Assembly (NCBI RefSeq): GCF_022008365.1
Contig: NZ_JAIRBA010000003.1
Span: 1-64,000 of the forward strand
Reading direction: 5' to 3'
Length of the DNA stretch: 64,000 bases
Origin: Aequorivita vitellina
GTDB taxonomy: Bacteria; Bacteroidota; Bacteroidia; Flavobacteriales; Flavobacteriaceae
Part shown: positions 36,342 to 46,200 of the stretch, in pieces
How the letters are laid out: each line of letters opens with the position of its first letter
Position numbering within the stretch: the first letter of the stretch is position 1
Notes under the pieces: generated by a model
Seen by the model: the letters and a program-made list of their open reading frames with translations, nothing else
The model's database searches: none
Told to the model about the DNA's origin: nothing
Position numbers and translations under genes: made by a program

Positions 36342-39300
36342 TTACAACCTCTTCAAATTATCAGTCAAATTCTCATCTGATCTGGTTCCATATGGATCAA
36401 TAGAAACATAAACAGGTTTCTCTTTTACTACAATTTTAATATTTGTAAGTTCTTGAGTAATCTGATGTGATTTGTAATTTAAAATTGAATCATCATCATT
36501 AGTAACCTCGGACGGATGTTTTGAAAACACCCCTATTTTTATAGGCTCATTAATTGAAATTTTCTTTATTTCTCCAGTATCTAAGGTTTCAAAACGTTTC
36601 GCCTTTACGCTTACAGTCAACTCGTAAGTTCCATTAGGGAGTGATTTATAAGAGCCGTTTTCAATTTTTAAATCATAAGTGATTACCTTTTTAAACCAAT
36701 CATCAATTAAAGTATGCTGTTCTACTGGAGTTGCACTGTAAATTTCTTGCAATAACTCTATAGAATTTGCTTCCAACGTATTTTTATCGCGATGTCTGTC
36801 AGTAATTATTTTTAATATTTTATTAACCTCTTTTTCACCAATTAAATCTCTTAGAGCCAGTAAAACGGTTAATGATTTACCATATGAAATATAGCCTTGA
36901 CCATCAACTTTATACACAGGAGGTTCCTTCTCTGCTGCAAAAGATCTTCCAGAAAAATAGCGTCTTCTAGCATTATCACTTAATTCATATACGGCTCTTT
37001 TTCCGTATATTTTTTCCATGATTACAGCTTCAGTATATTTTGCTAAACCTTCGACAAATAACGAGCCACCTGCAACAGGTTTAGCTGAAAGTGTATGTCC
37101 CCAATATTGATGTGCAACTTCATGAATGGTTCTTTTGGCTACTAGATTGAATGTTTCTTCTCTACGCACATCGGCTAAATACAATCGGTCTTCTACCATA
37201 CTAATCACCCCCGGATGCGCAAAGCCTGCAAAAGGCCAATTTGAAGGAACTTCTGCAATTCTTATATAGTCAAAATTATAAGGACCAAAATTTTCCTGAC
37301 AATAATCTAAGGTTTGTTTGACACTGTTTTCAATGTTTTCAATATTAAAGTCATTACTTGCATCGTAATATTGCTCTATTGAAATCCCTTTATAATCTAT
37401 CTTCTTAGTGGTATATTTAGCGGAAAAATAGCCGACTTCGGGTGTTATCTTTTTATTGGATTTATAATGAAAGTAGTTTCTGTTATTTTCCGACCATTCT
37501 TTTACTAAACGACCGGAACTAATAGCTATTTGATTACTTGAAGTTGAAATAATAGTTTCAAATCTTATTTTTTCATAATTAAATTCTTCGTGTAGAATAT
37601 GCGCATCAGATTTATCATCTTCAATGCGTTCTGGTAAATTTCGTTTTTCACGTTCAGATTTATTAGAAATCTCTAAGGATGTTGTGTAACCTAAAAAAGG
37701 TTCAAAATTGGAAAATCGATTCAAATATGTGCCATTGTTTACGATGGAATGGTCTTCTTCATACCCTTTTATTTCTTTCTTTAATGTGTAGGTATACCTT
37801 ACAGAATCGTTAGCCTGTAAGGGTTTGTTATATCGAAATAAATATACTCCATAGAAAGTGTCATGCGTAACTAACTTTGCATTTTCTACAGTGATATTCT
37901 CTAAGGGAATTCTTTCGGTGATGAAAAGTTCTGATAAAGGTTGTCCACTTTTATTTTTCGCTATATAATCAGCAGTAATAGTATACATTCTCTCTTTTGG
38001 ATAGATATCAACTTTTGTCGTTTTTGAAGTTGGGATTAATCTTTCAATACTTTCATATTTCTTAAATTTCCGTTCATAGCCTTCGCTAAAATCTAATTTA
38101 TCGGTCACAGTTTCATAATCAGAAACGATATTTATATTGTAATATATCAAACTTCCAAAACCGATAAATAATATTATAAGTCCGGTTATTGTTACTTTTT
38201 GAAATTTTTCCCAACTATAAAAGAGTTGTTTTAGTTTTACTGAAAAGCTAGCAACCACACCTCTGTGCCAAATTTTAAAAGATAGGGCAGTTAGTATCAA
38301 ACCTAAGGCCAACCAATACATTGCTAAATGATTAAATAAATTAGAACCACCATAAAAACCATTCATATTTGAATAAGATACTCTTGGCATAAACCCTATG
38401 CTAGTTAAAGGATGTTCCAATCCTAAAGCGCTGGATTTTAAACATATGGCCGCAACCAATCCAAAGATTCCCATGCCAATATATTTGGATTTTGCAAGGC
38501 TATTAATGAATAAGGCAATCATAGCATATATAACTAGTGGCAATCCATAATGATAATATAAGGATGTATAAAGGCTGAATTCAAAGTTTGAATATCCTAA
38601 AGCAATTTGCAAGCCAATACACATTAAAATTCCAATCGTTATTAAAATAACGGGCAATAATAATATGGCAAAAAATTTAGATAAAAAGAAGACACTATTT
38701 TTTGTTTGTGTAACATCAATAATTAAATTGAAGTTTAAACTACGCTCTTTCCAAACAATTTCTGAACTATAAAAAATGATTAGGATTAAACTAAATATGG
38801 TTAGCGGGTCTACTATTAAATCTATCAATTGATTTGTAAATGGATAAAGGTTTACACCGTATTCTTCACCACTTACTACCGTTGAGAATAATTCTGAAAA
38901 CACAATAACCAACCACATAATTAGTACTGCCAAAAAGGGCAAACTTTTAAATACACTTTTAAGCTCTATTTTTAATAAAGAGAAAAATGCTACTAATTGT
39001 GCCTTTAGACTCTGTGTGGCTTGCAAAGGCATATAATCTGTTAATTTTGTATTTCCATTTTTCACTTTGGATTCTTTTTTCACTTTTTTTGTGATTTTTC
39101 TAAAAGAGAATGTTCTATACGTCACAAATAAAATTGCCATGGAAATCAATACCCAAATGAGTCTATTCCATAAAAACAAACCTGAAAGGGATAGTAGCTG
39201 TGTGTTTTTTTGAAATGGCGTCCAGAATTGAGTTTGTTCAAAGAATGCTGCAATTCCAAATGGATCGGCAATAGCGGCAATAGCCATACTTTCTGGAGAT

Positions 39301-39905
39301 GCTGGAACCGCTTGCGCCATTAATGGGGAATTTAAAAAGAGTGAGCTTACAAAATATAGCATATAAACAAATACTGCGCTTACATAGGTTGAAGTGCTAT
39401 TTTTTGTTAATGTACTAACCGAAAATACAATGGCAGAACAGAAAAATATATTAGGCAAAACAATATATAACCATGGTTGTAAATAGGTTAGAAAATGGAA
39501 GTTACCTATACGTTCTGGATCTAAATTAGAATAATAATTTCCAAATATATAGCCTAAAATAAAAGGTGTAAATGCCAATACGCTAAACACAAATGTTCCT
39601 AAAAAACGACTCCAGAAGTAATGCTGTTTTTTTATTGAAGAACTATATACTATACTCTCCATATTTTGTTGTTTGTCTCTAAGTATAGCACTAATAGCGA
39701 AAAACATAATAATAAAAATACTTCCTAAACTAAAAAGGCCTGTATGAAAATAAACTTGATATACAGAAGTAAAATCAACACCTGCCGGAGCAAATCCTTG
39801 CCTTCCTACAAACACACCTAGTGCCAAAAACAAAATCGAAAATATTGGAAATGCACGCTGTTTCAGTTGATAGAAAATTTCGAAATCTAATAATTGCTTA
39901 AACAT
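36342..39905 (-). CDS. ABC-2 permease fused to M1-family aminopeptidase
   Basis: This 1187-residue fusion has two sets of transmembrane segments (about 20-290 and 330-590) of the ABC-2 permease type. A peptidase region follows with the gluzincin motif HEVAHQYWGH near residue 926 and the downstream third ligand in VEGLAKYTE, plus WPFAGFAHPG in place of the usual GAMEN stretch. It starts 3 bp after the ATPase gene, so the two make one transporter. Such fusions are common in Bacteroidota, and a role in exporting or degrading peptides is inferred. It is divergent from the LytS/LytTR pair. Confidence 0.9.
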   Translation of the reverse strand: MFKQLLDFEIFYQLKQRAFPIFSILFLALGVFVGRQGFAPAGVDFTSVYQVYFHTGLFSLGSIFIIMFFAISAILRDKQQNMESIVYSSSIKKQHYFWSRFLGTFVFSVLAFTPFILGYIFGNYYSNLDPERIGNFHFLTYLQPWLYIVLPNIFFCSAIVFSVSTLTKNSTSTYVSAVFVYMLYFVSSLFLNSPLMAQAVPASPESMAIAAIADPFGIAAFFEQTQFWTPFQKNTQLLSLSGLFLWNRLIWVLISMAILFVTYRTFSFRKITKKVKKESKVKNGNTKLTDYMPLQATQSLKAQLVAFFSLLKIELKSVFKSLPFLAVLIMWLVIVFSELFSTVVSGEEYGVNLYPFTNQLIDLIVDPLTIFSLILIIFYSSEIVWKERSLNFNLIIDVTQTKNSVFFLSKFFAILLLPVILITIGILMCIGLQIALGYSNFEFSLYTSLYYHYGLPLVIYAMIALFINSLAKSKYIGMGIFGLVAAICLKSSALGLEHPLTSIGFMPRVSYSNMNGFYGGSNLFNHLAMYWLALGLILTALSFKIWHRGVVASFSVKLKQLFYSWEKFQKVTITGLIILFIGFGSLIYYNINIVSDYETVTDKLDFSEGYERKFKKYESIERLIPTSKTTKVDIYPKERMYTITADYIAKNKSGQPLSELFITERIPLENITVENAKLVTHDTFYGVYLFRYNKPLQANDSVRYTYTLKKEIKGYEEDHSIVNNGTYLNRFSNFEPFLGYTTSLEISNKSEREKRNLPERIEDDKSDAHILHEEFNYEKIRFETIISTSSNQIAISSGRLVKEWSENNRNYFHYKSNKKITPEVGYFSAKYTTKKIDYKGISIEQYYDASNDFNIENIENSVKQTLDYCQENFGPYNFDYIRIAEVPSNWPFAGFAHPGVISMVEDRLYLADVRREETFNLVAKRTIHEVAHQYWGHTLSAKPVAGGSLFVEGLAKYTEAVIMEKIYGKRAVYELSDNARRRYFSGRSFAAEKEPPVYKVDGQGYISYGKSLTVLLALRDLIGEKEVNKILKIITDRHRDKNTLEANSIELLQEIYSATPVEQHTLIDDWFKKVITYDLKIENGSYKSLPNGTYELTVSVKAKRFETLDTGEIKKISINEPIKIGVFSKHPSEVTNDDDSILNYKSHQITQELTNIKIVVKEKPVYVSIDPYGTRSDENLTDNLKRL

Positions 39906-39908
39906 AAC

Positions 39909-40796
39909 TTAGGAGGTTTTCGATTGATTAATAAAAAGTGTAGTAAAATAAAAATCTTCCAAGTTGGGTGTAATTAACCTGAAACCCTCTTCCGGTTTTG
40001 CATCAGATAATACTCTAATTTGAGTTTCTCCAGCAACTAATTTTGTTGAAATAACATCAAATGCCTTTTTATAGGCTTCGATATCTTTTTTAGGGATAAT
40101 TTTAGTCCAAATTTTGCCTTCAATACTGGTTACTAGTTCTGTTGGATTTCCTTCTGAAATAATTTCCCCATCGGAAAGTATGGCCATTTTCGGGCATAGG
40201 TTTCTTACATCTTCTACAATATGTGTAGATAAGATGACGATGACGTTCTGCCCTATCTCACTTAGTAAATTCAGAAAACGGTTGCTTTCTTCTGGGTCTA
40301 AACCAGCAGTGGGTTCATCTACAATAATTATTTGTGGATTTCCCAATAACGCTTGTGCAATACCAAAACGCTGTCGCATTCCGCCAGAAAAAGTATAAAC
40401 AGATTTTTTTCTATGCTGGTAAAGGTTCACTTGTTGTAGTAATGCTGTTACCTGCGCTTTGCGTTTCTTTTTATTTAGTATTCCTTTTAAAACAGCTAAA
40501 TGATCCAGTAATTTTTCCGCAGAAATTTTAGGGTAAACACCAAATTCTTGTGGCAAGTAACCTATGTGTTTTCTAATATCATCAGGTTTTTGAACGATAT
40601 CTGAATCATTGAATAAAATACTGCCAGAAGTGGGTTCTTGCAAAGACGCAATGGTTCTCATTAAAGAAGATTTTCCTGCACCATTGGCACCTAACAAACC
40701 AAACATTCCGTTTGTTATTTCTAAATTGATTCCATTTAACGCCTTTACGCCATTAGAATACGTTTTTGTAAGATTATTGATTTGTAAGGTATTCAT
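39909..40796 (-). CDS. ABC transporter ATP-binding protein
   Basis: The 295-residue protein has all ATPase motifs: Walker A (GANGAGKSS, near residue 37), the Q-loop (YLPQEFGVYP), the signature FSGGMRQR, Walker B (IIIVDEP) and the switch His in LSTHIVED. The order and length fit the ABC-2/drug-and-peptide export class (CcmA-like). It lies immediately before the permease-peptidase fusion, with which it forms a complex. Confidence 0.9.
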   Translation of the reverse strand: MNTLQINNLTKTYSNGVKALNGINLEITNGMFGLLGANGAGKSSLMRTIASLQEPTSGSILFNDSDIVQKPDDIRKHIGYLPQEFGVYPKISAEKLLDHLAVLKGILNKKKRKAQVTALLQQVNLYQHRKKSVYTFSGGMRQRFGIAQALLGNPQIIIVDEPTAGLDPEESNRFLNLLSEIGQNVIVILSTHIVEDVRNLCPKMAILSDGEIISEGNPTELVTSIEGKIWTKIIPKKDIEAYKKAFDVISTKLVAGETQIRVLSDAKPEEGFRLITPNLEDFYFTTLFINQSKTS

Positions 40797-40807
40797 GAAT
40801 TCGTTTT

Positions 40808-40924
40808 TTAGATTGATGAGTTTAACAGAACTAATTTTTGTTTGTAGCGTCTTTTAGCATTCCAGATAGTGCTAGTGGTTGTGGTGAATCTGTTTGTGAT
40901 TCGAATGTTGTTTAAAGTGCTCAT
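40808..40924 (-). CDS. Possible small ORF before the ABC transporter
   Basis: A 38-codon frame from ATG 40924 reads MSTLNNIRITNRF, then STIWNAKRRYKQK, and ends 11 bp before the ATPase gene. The close spacing suggests co-transcription if it is real. The basic, threonine-rich sequence has no recognised family, and the function of leader or precursor peptides is only a guess. Confidence 0.25.
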   Translation of the reverse strand: MSTLNNIRITNRFTTTTSTIWNAKRRYKQKLVLLNSSI

Positions 40925-41098
40925 AATTTTGTTTTTAATATTAATTTGAAACAAACATAAAGCGAAGAAAAGGGGCTTTATAATCAATATGATATATGGT
41001 GCTTTTATTAACTTATATGTGTTGAAAAGAAGCATCAATCGTGTTCGTCCTGAAAATGGCTGGGTTCATGCTAATAATTACAGTGCCTGTCAACTTTC

Positions 41099-41129
41099 TT
41101 GTTTAGCCAGCATATCATACTTACTTTTG
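41099..41129 (+). promoter_or_regulatory. Promoter of the LytS/LytTR operon
   Basis: TTG (41099-41101) and TACTTTTG (41122-41129) are spaced by 20 bp, identical in geometry to the toxin-antitoxin promoter at 11824. The ATG at 41134 lies only 4 bp further on, so transcription may start at or near the start codon. Confidence 0.55.
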
Positions 41130-41133
41130 AGGT

Positions 41134-42258
41134 ATGATTAAGCTATTAAAGAAATACAGAGCCTTTTTAATTGGATTCATTATTATGATACCACTATTCT
41201 ATGTATTGGATTATTTTGGCTTTATTCTTCTTCCTAAAGAAAAATCATTTGAAATTTTTATTTATGCCATTATTTGGGGTTTCATAATGGCTTTGCCATT
41301 TTATTATTTTAAAAAGAACAAGCGAATTGTAATTAGAGTACTTGGTATATCCTTATTGCTTGTTACGGCATTGATTATCGATTCTTATATGAAGTTGCCA
41401 GATAACCCCATTACATTTATACTTATAATGGCATTTTGGATTGGAATCGTTTATGTATTATCTCCTACATTTATCAAAAAGTATTGGAAGTTAATAGTCA
41501 TTATTTACGGACCACTGCTCTTGTATTTTATTTATTTAAGGTTGTTTTCTGGTGATTTACAAGCCTATTTAAAAATTAAAGAAGATTTTCCTTTCTATAT
41601 ATTCTTTTTGCCAATTCCAATCCTATTTCTTATTTGGGTCTTTGAACAATGGAAATGGTTGCAAAATTTGAAAGCTGAAAAATCAAATGCTGAATTATCA
41701 TTATTGAGAGCACAAATAAATCCACATTTTTTCTTCAATACTTTGAATAACTTGTATGCCTTAACCGTTAAAAACTCCAAGCAGGCTCCAGAGGTAATTT
41801 TGAAATTATCCGATATGATGCGTTATACAATTTATGAAGGTGAAAAGGAAACAGTTCAACTTGCAGATGAAATAGCATATTTGAACAACTATATAGAATT
41901 ACACAAAATTCGATATAAAAAGTCTGTCGAGATTAGCTTTGATTATGCCTCGATAGATACTCACTTAACAATTGTACCTTTAATGTACATTATCCTATTG
42001 GAAAATGCTTTCAAACACGGTGTTGAAACACTTGCCGAAAAAGCCTTTATTCATATCAAACTATATGATGACAATGACTTCATCTATTTTACAATTGAGA
42101 ATAATTTTGATTCTAATGAAGTTAATGAAACATTAGGAATTGGATTGAAAAATTTAAAGAGAAGACTCTCTTTATTATATAAAAACCAACATGAATTACT
42201 TGTTAATACATCAAACAACTGTTACAAAACGACCTTAAAAATTTCGAAACATGCTTAA
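41134..42258 (+). CDS. LytS-family sensor histidine kinase
   Basis: The 374-residue protein has five or six N-terminal transmembrane segments (about 8-175; FLIGFIIMIPLFYVLDYFGF, PFYIFFLPIPILFLIWVF). The His_kinase domain follows, with the phospho-acceptor His in LRAQINPHFFFNTLNNLYAL (near residue 196), and a HATPase_c-like region (LLENAFKHGVE, LGIGLKNLKRRL). It overlaps the response-regulator gene by 8 bp, so the two are translationally coupled. It likely senses an envelope signal and drives expression of the divergent ABC transporter. Confidence 0.9.
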   Translation: MIKLLKKYRAFLIGFIIMIPLFYVLDYFGFILLPKEKSFEIFIYAIIWGFIMALPFYYFKKNKRIVIRVLGISLLLVTALIIDSYMKLPDNPITFILIMAFWIGIVYVLSPTFIKKYWKLIVIIYGPLLLYFIYLRLFSGDLQAYLKIKEDFPFYIFFLPIPILFLIWVFEQWKWLQNLKAEKSNAELSLLRAQINPHFFFNTLNNLYALTVKNSKQAPEVILKLSDMMRYTIYEGEKETVQLADEIAYLNNYIELHKIRYKKSVEISFDYASIDTHLTIVPLMYIILLENAFKHGVETLAEKAFIHIKLYDDNDFIYFTIENNFDSNEVNETLGIGLKNLKRRLSLLYKNQHELLVNTSNNCYKTTLKISKHA

Positions 42259-42952
42259 TTATATCATTATTGATGACGAACCATTAGCACACGAAATTAT
42301 AGAGGAATTCTGCAATTTGCTGCCGCACTTACAATTGAAGAAAAACTGTTATAATGCCATGGAAGCAATGCAGTTTTTAAATGAAAATAGTGTGGACTTT
42401 ATGTTTTTAGATATCAACATGCCAAAATTAAAGGGATTAGATTTTTTAAGGACACTAACAAATCCGCCAAAAACTATTATTACAACAGCATATAAGGAAT
42501 ATGCTTTAGAAGGTTATGAATTAAATGTCATCGATTACTTATTAAAACCCTTTAGCTTTGATCGTTTGGTGAAAGCAGTGAATAAAGTTTCAGAAAGTTA
42601 CGAAACAAAGGCAAATATCAAAGAAGTAAGTATTGAAGATTCCACCAGACGGTTTTTTATTAAGGGAGATAAGAAACATCACCAAATTGATTTGGATGAT
42701 TTATTATATATAGAAGCATATGGAAATTATACGAAGTTATTTTTAAATGATGAAATGATTGTAAGTCACGAAAAAATCTCTAATTACGGATCAATTTTAC
42801 CAGAAGAAAAATTTATAAGGGTTCATAAATCGTTTATTATAGCGGTAGATAAAATAAAATTCATAGAAGGGAATCGTATTCTTATAAATACGCATAAAAT
42901 TCCTATAGGTCAAACCTATAAAAGCCAAGTAAATAAACTTTTGAATTCATAG
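42251..42952 (+). CDS. LytTR-type response regulator
   Basis: The 233-residue protein has a receiver domain (residues 3-120; IIDDEPLAHEII, phospho-acceptor Asp in FLDINMPKLKG near 54, TAYKEYALEGYE, conserved Lys in LLKPFSFD). A LytTR DNA-binding domain follows (about 133-233; LLYIEAYGNYTKLFL, FIRVHKSFIIAVDKI). Such proteins bind direct repeats upstream of target genes. Coupled to the kinase at 41134. Confidence 0.9.
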   Translation: MLNYIIIDDEPLAHEIIEEFCNLLPHLQLKKNCYNAMEAMQFLNENSVDFMFLDINMPKLKGLDFLRTLTNPPKTIITTAYKEYALEGYELNVIDYLLKPFSFDRLVKAVNKVSESYETKANIKEVSIEDSTRRFFIKGDKKHHQIDLDDLLYIEAYGNYTKLFLNDEMIVSHEKISNYGSILPEEKFIRVHKSFIIAVDKIKFIEGNRILINTHKIPIGQTYKSQVNKLLNS

Positions 42953-43027
42953 TCAAAATATGTGCTGCTTTGTTGTCTTGAGTTGCCCACAATTTGAAAA
43001 AACACGAAGCTAAATGACAGACATCAT

Positions 43028-43663
43028 TCATTTTGTTTGGGTCTGTAAATTAAAGTCTACCTTGGTGCAGTCTATAGTTTTGTCGGCCCCCAAGGCTTTC
43101 ACCATTGCACTGTTTGCAGCGCTACAAACAGCAGTAACGATCGCCTCTTGGTTTTTGGCCAATTGTATAGCCATTGTACCTAGGGCGCCAGATGCTCCGT
43201 AGATAAGTACATTTTGACTGGGCTGGATGTTTGCTATTTTGATAAAATGCAAGGCCGCCGTGGCCCCAAAGGGAATAGCCGCGGCCTCTTGGTAACCCAT
43301 GTTGTCGGGCTTTAAAGCGAGTACGGCATCCTCAGAAACCGAAACTTATTGGGCATGGGATCCAAAGTTCATTCCGGCGGAGCCGAAAACCTTATCGCCC
43401 ACCTTAAACTTTGTGACCGATTTTCCCACGGCCTCGACTTCCCCGGAAACAACTACCCCCAAAACAGGTTTTCGCGGTTTCTTAAATCCAAAAATTAAAC
43501 GAATTAAAAAGGGGTCGGCCCGCCTTATTAGGGCATCGCCGGAAGTGACGGAAGTGGCGTGATTTTTAATCAATATTTCATTTTCTTTTGGGGTAGGTTT
43601 TTCGGTTTCAACCAGTTTAAGAAATTCAACCCCACCGTATTTGGTACGTTCAACTGCTTTCAT
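43028..43663 (-). pseudogene. Interrupted MDR oxidoreductase
   Basis: Starting at ATG 43663 (MKAVERTKYGGVEFLKLVE), the frame matches the N-terminal MDR half with GVVVSGEVEAVGKSV. It then meets a TAA after NFGSHAQ near 43346 and continues in frame as VSVSEDAVLALKP and the NAD-binding part (VLIYGASGALGTMAIQLAKN). It ends early at 43028 (CTKVDFNLQTQTK), lacking about a third of the family length. One stop plus a truncated end make it a pseudogene. A relative of the intact gene at 23652. Confidence 0.75.
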
Positions 43664-43704
43664 TTTTTTGATTATTTTGGTTAGTATTTCAATCTGTTTC
43701 GGAA

Positions 43705-44556
43705 CTAAAGCCACTTTCGTTCGGCTCTAATTGCATGTGTTTCAGGTTTCGCCATTTCCAGCTTTTTCGCAATCCCTTTTTTGTCTGTTTTTTTAAAGAT
43801 TAAAAATGCAATGATGAATAGGGGCAGGGTCAAGATTATGGGCGCCAGGGATACCGGGCCGCTTACCTCTTCCTGCACGGTTTTTAGGCCTGGCAAAAAA
43901 GCAATTGAAAATGAAAAATTGATAAGTCCGTGGGTGATTGCAAGTGGGTTTAACCTGTTGGTTTTTAACACCATAACCCCAAAAAAGAAACCGATGAAGG
44001 TGGCAAAGACCACTTGTATCAATACCTGTCCAACATTGTCGTTTCTGGTCAAGTTCAAAAGGTGAAAAAGTCCAAACAAAATCGATGAAAGAAGGATACT
44101 GATCAAGATCCCGTTTTTCCGCAACCCATATTTATTTAGGAAGAGCGATTGCAGCAATCCCCGAAACAGATACTCTTCGGCAAAGCCTACAATAAGGCAC
44201 CCGATGAGCAATAGCATCAAATTGAAAGGAGCTATGGCCGATAAGTCTTTACCCAAAAGCCCGAGCAGTGCAATTGCGATTAAATACCCCGGAATTAAAT
44301 TTAAGTATCCAAATCGCCAAGGGAATGGTCTTGATAGCCCCGCAAGGGACTGAAGCTTTAGTGATTTTATTAAGCTGTAAGCGATGGGAAAAATCAAACC
44401 CATTTTGAAGGTAAGGCTTAAGTACTCCAGCTTAAAATCATCATTAGGGATTTTGCCGAATAAAGCCTCTACGGGCATAACCATAATGAATGCCGTAACG
44501 GCAAGAACCGCTATGGTTATTACGAATGGGGATTGATTTTTAAGGTTGGATGTCAT
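43705..44556 (-). CDS. CPBP-family intramembrane metalloprotease
   Basis: The 283-residue protein has about eight hydrophobic segments. The glutamate-rich motif AEEYLFRGLLQSL (motif 1, EExxxR) and later a histidine in LLSSILFGLFHLLNL (motif 2) and a further region AITHGLINF are visible, as in CAAX-protease/bacteriocin-processing (CPBP) membrane proteases. It starts beside the broken MDR gene. Substrate is unknown; relatives process prenylated proteins or confer bacteriocin immunity. Confidence 0.85.
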   Translation of the reverse strand: MTSNLKNQSPFVITIAVLAVTAFIMVMPVEALFGKIPNDDFKLEYLSLTFKMGLIFPIAYSLIKSLKLQSLAGLSRPFPWRFGYLNLIPGYLIAIALLGLLGKDLSAIAPFNLMLLLIGCLIVGFAEEYLFRGLLQSLFLNKYGLRKNGILISILLSSILFGLFHLLNLTRNDNVGQVLIQVVFATFIGFFFGVMVLKTNRLNPLAITHGLINFSFSIAFLPGLKTVQEEVSGPVSLAPIILTLPLFIIAFLIFKKTDKKGIAKKLEMAKPETHAIRAERKWL

Positions 44557-44636
44557 TTTTTAACTGTTAAGGTTGTGTTGTTAATTAAATTATCTTCGAT
44601 GGCATATTCATTTTGCCACTTCGGTTTTGTTTTGGC

Positions 44637-46085
44637 TTACCACCCAAAGGCGACAATCTGATTGCTTTCATTGAATTGTAGATCAAAACAGGGGGTCAAT
44701 TCAACAATTTTTCCATCTTTTGATTCAAGTATAATATCGTAGCTTAAATCTCCATACTCCAAAACGTGTTTTAATTTGTAGCCTGAAAATTCATGTTGCA
44801 TATCCTTAACCCACATTTTGAACCTTCGTTCTCTTTCTTTGTTGGCGACATGTTCGTTGATGAAATCATCAATGTTCCCATCATCAGTCAAAATCAATTC
44901 GACAAATTGATGTATGATTTCAAGTTGCTTGTTTGTAACAGCGGTACTGCCGTGTTTTACACTTTTCATTTTGGGCACCACCGGGGTATAGTCTACTTTA
45001 AAAAGTAATTGCTCTATTTCCCAGGCCACAATTTGGGTATCGTACCTTAATTCATTGGTCATATAGATGATCACGGTGTTCTCTTCCGGAAGTTGAAGGA
45101 AATCGGCATAAAAAACACTATTTGAACCGTTGTGTGCTATAATTTTCGTGTTTCTGTCGCTGTCCATTATCGTCCACCCATAGGCATAATAAGAATCTCC
45201 TGATTCATGTTCTTTTAGGTGGGGAAAAGTGAGTTGCTCAAAGGATTTTTTGGAGATGATTTTATTTTCCTTCAATGCTTTATACCATTTATATAAATCG
45301 GAAGGATTGGAAAGTATTCCGCCATTTCCCTTTAAATGCCACGAGATTTGATTTGAATCTGCCTGCCATTTTAAGAGGTGGGTGCCCCAATCTTCCCCGC
45401 ATTTATAACCGTGGGCAATTTGAGTTGTATCCCATTTGGGGAAAAGATATCCCGTATGTTGCATCCCTGCTTTTTGAAAAAGATTTTCCTGCAAATAGGT
45501 TTCGTAATCCGTTTGCGTAACCTTTTCAATGATCATCGCCAAAATACTGTAACCCACGTTGGAATAACTAAATTGTTCTCCCGGTTCAAAATCCAATGGG
45601 GAATTGTAAACTTGATTTAAAAACTCCGCCTTCGAAATGAAAACGAAATCCACTCCATACCCCAGATTTCCTACGATTCCTGAAGAATGTGTAAGTAATT
45701 GATGGATGGTAATGTTTTGTTTGTCCTTCGGAATGTTGTCGAAGAATTTGGAAATAGAATCGGTTACCGATAATCTGCCTTCTTCCTGTAATTTTAGAAT
45801 AGCGGTTGCCGTAAACTGCTTTGTCAATGAACCTATTGTAAATATAGTTTCCTTTGTTACAGGAAGATTTTCGTTTTTGTTTCTCAATCCAACGCCACCA
45901 TTATAGAGAATTTCCCCGTTTTGGGCGACCAAGATACTTGCGGACAGTCCGTTTTTATTACATTCGTCAAGGTAAGACTGGAGTCTGTTTTCTACAGTGT
46001 TCTCTGAATGTTTCAAGTGGGACGCATCTTTACCGGAAATCCCGAGCGTAATAATTATTGCAATAAATAAAATAATATTTTTCAT
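44637..46085 (-). CDS. Exported beta-lactamase-family serine hydrolase
   Basis: ATG 46085 gives 482 residues with a signal peptide (NIILFIAIIITLGISGKDA). Motifs are GSLTKQFTA (SxxK, S near 85), YSNVGY (YxN) and HNGSNSVFYADF in the KTG-equivalent region. The C-terminal 100 residues form a separate small domain (LEYGDLSYDIILESKDGKIV). Close to the hydrolase at 28151 in motif spelling, suggesting duplication. Likely periplasmic. Confidence 0.85.
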   Translation of the reverse strand: MKNIILFIAIIITLGISGKDASHLKHSENTVENRLQSYLDECNKNGLSASILVAQNGEILYNGGVGLRNKNENLPVTKETIFTIGSLTKQFTATAILKLQEEGRLSVTDSISKFFDNIPKDKQNITIHQLLTHSSGIVGNLGYGVDFVFISKAEFLNQVYNSPLDFEPGEQFSYSNVGYSILAMIIEKVTQTDYETYLQENLFQKAGMQHTGYLFPKWDTTQIAHGYKCGEDWGTHLLKWQADSNQISWHLKGNGGILSNPSDLYKWYKALKENKIISKKSFEQLTFPHLKEHESGDSYYAYGWTIMDSDRNTKIIAHNGSNSVFYADFLQLPEENTVIIYMTNELRYDTQIVAWEIEQLLFKVDYTPVVPKMKSVKHGSTAVTNKQLEIIHQFVELILTDDGNIDDFINEHVANKERERRFKMWVKDMQHEFSGYKLKHVLEYGDLSYDIILESKDGKIVELTPCFDLQFNESNQIVAFGW

Positions 46086-46200
46086 TTTCAGGTTTGTGTT
46101 TGCTTTAAATGGCAATCGCCATTTTCAAATTCATATAGTTTCCTATCGTGAAACCAACTTTTTGGTAGTCTAACAGCAAGGCCAGCAAGTAGCCACGTTG

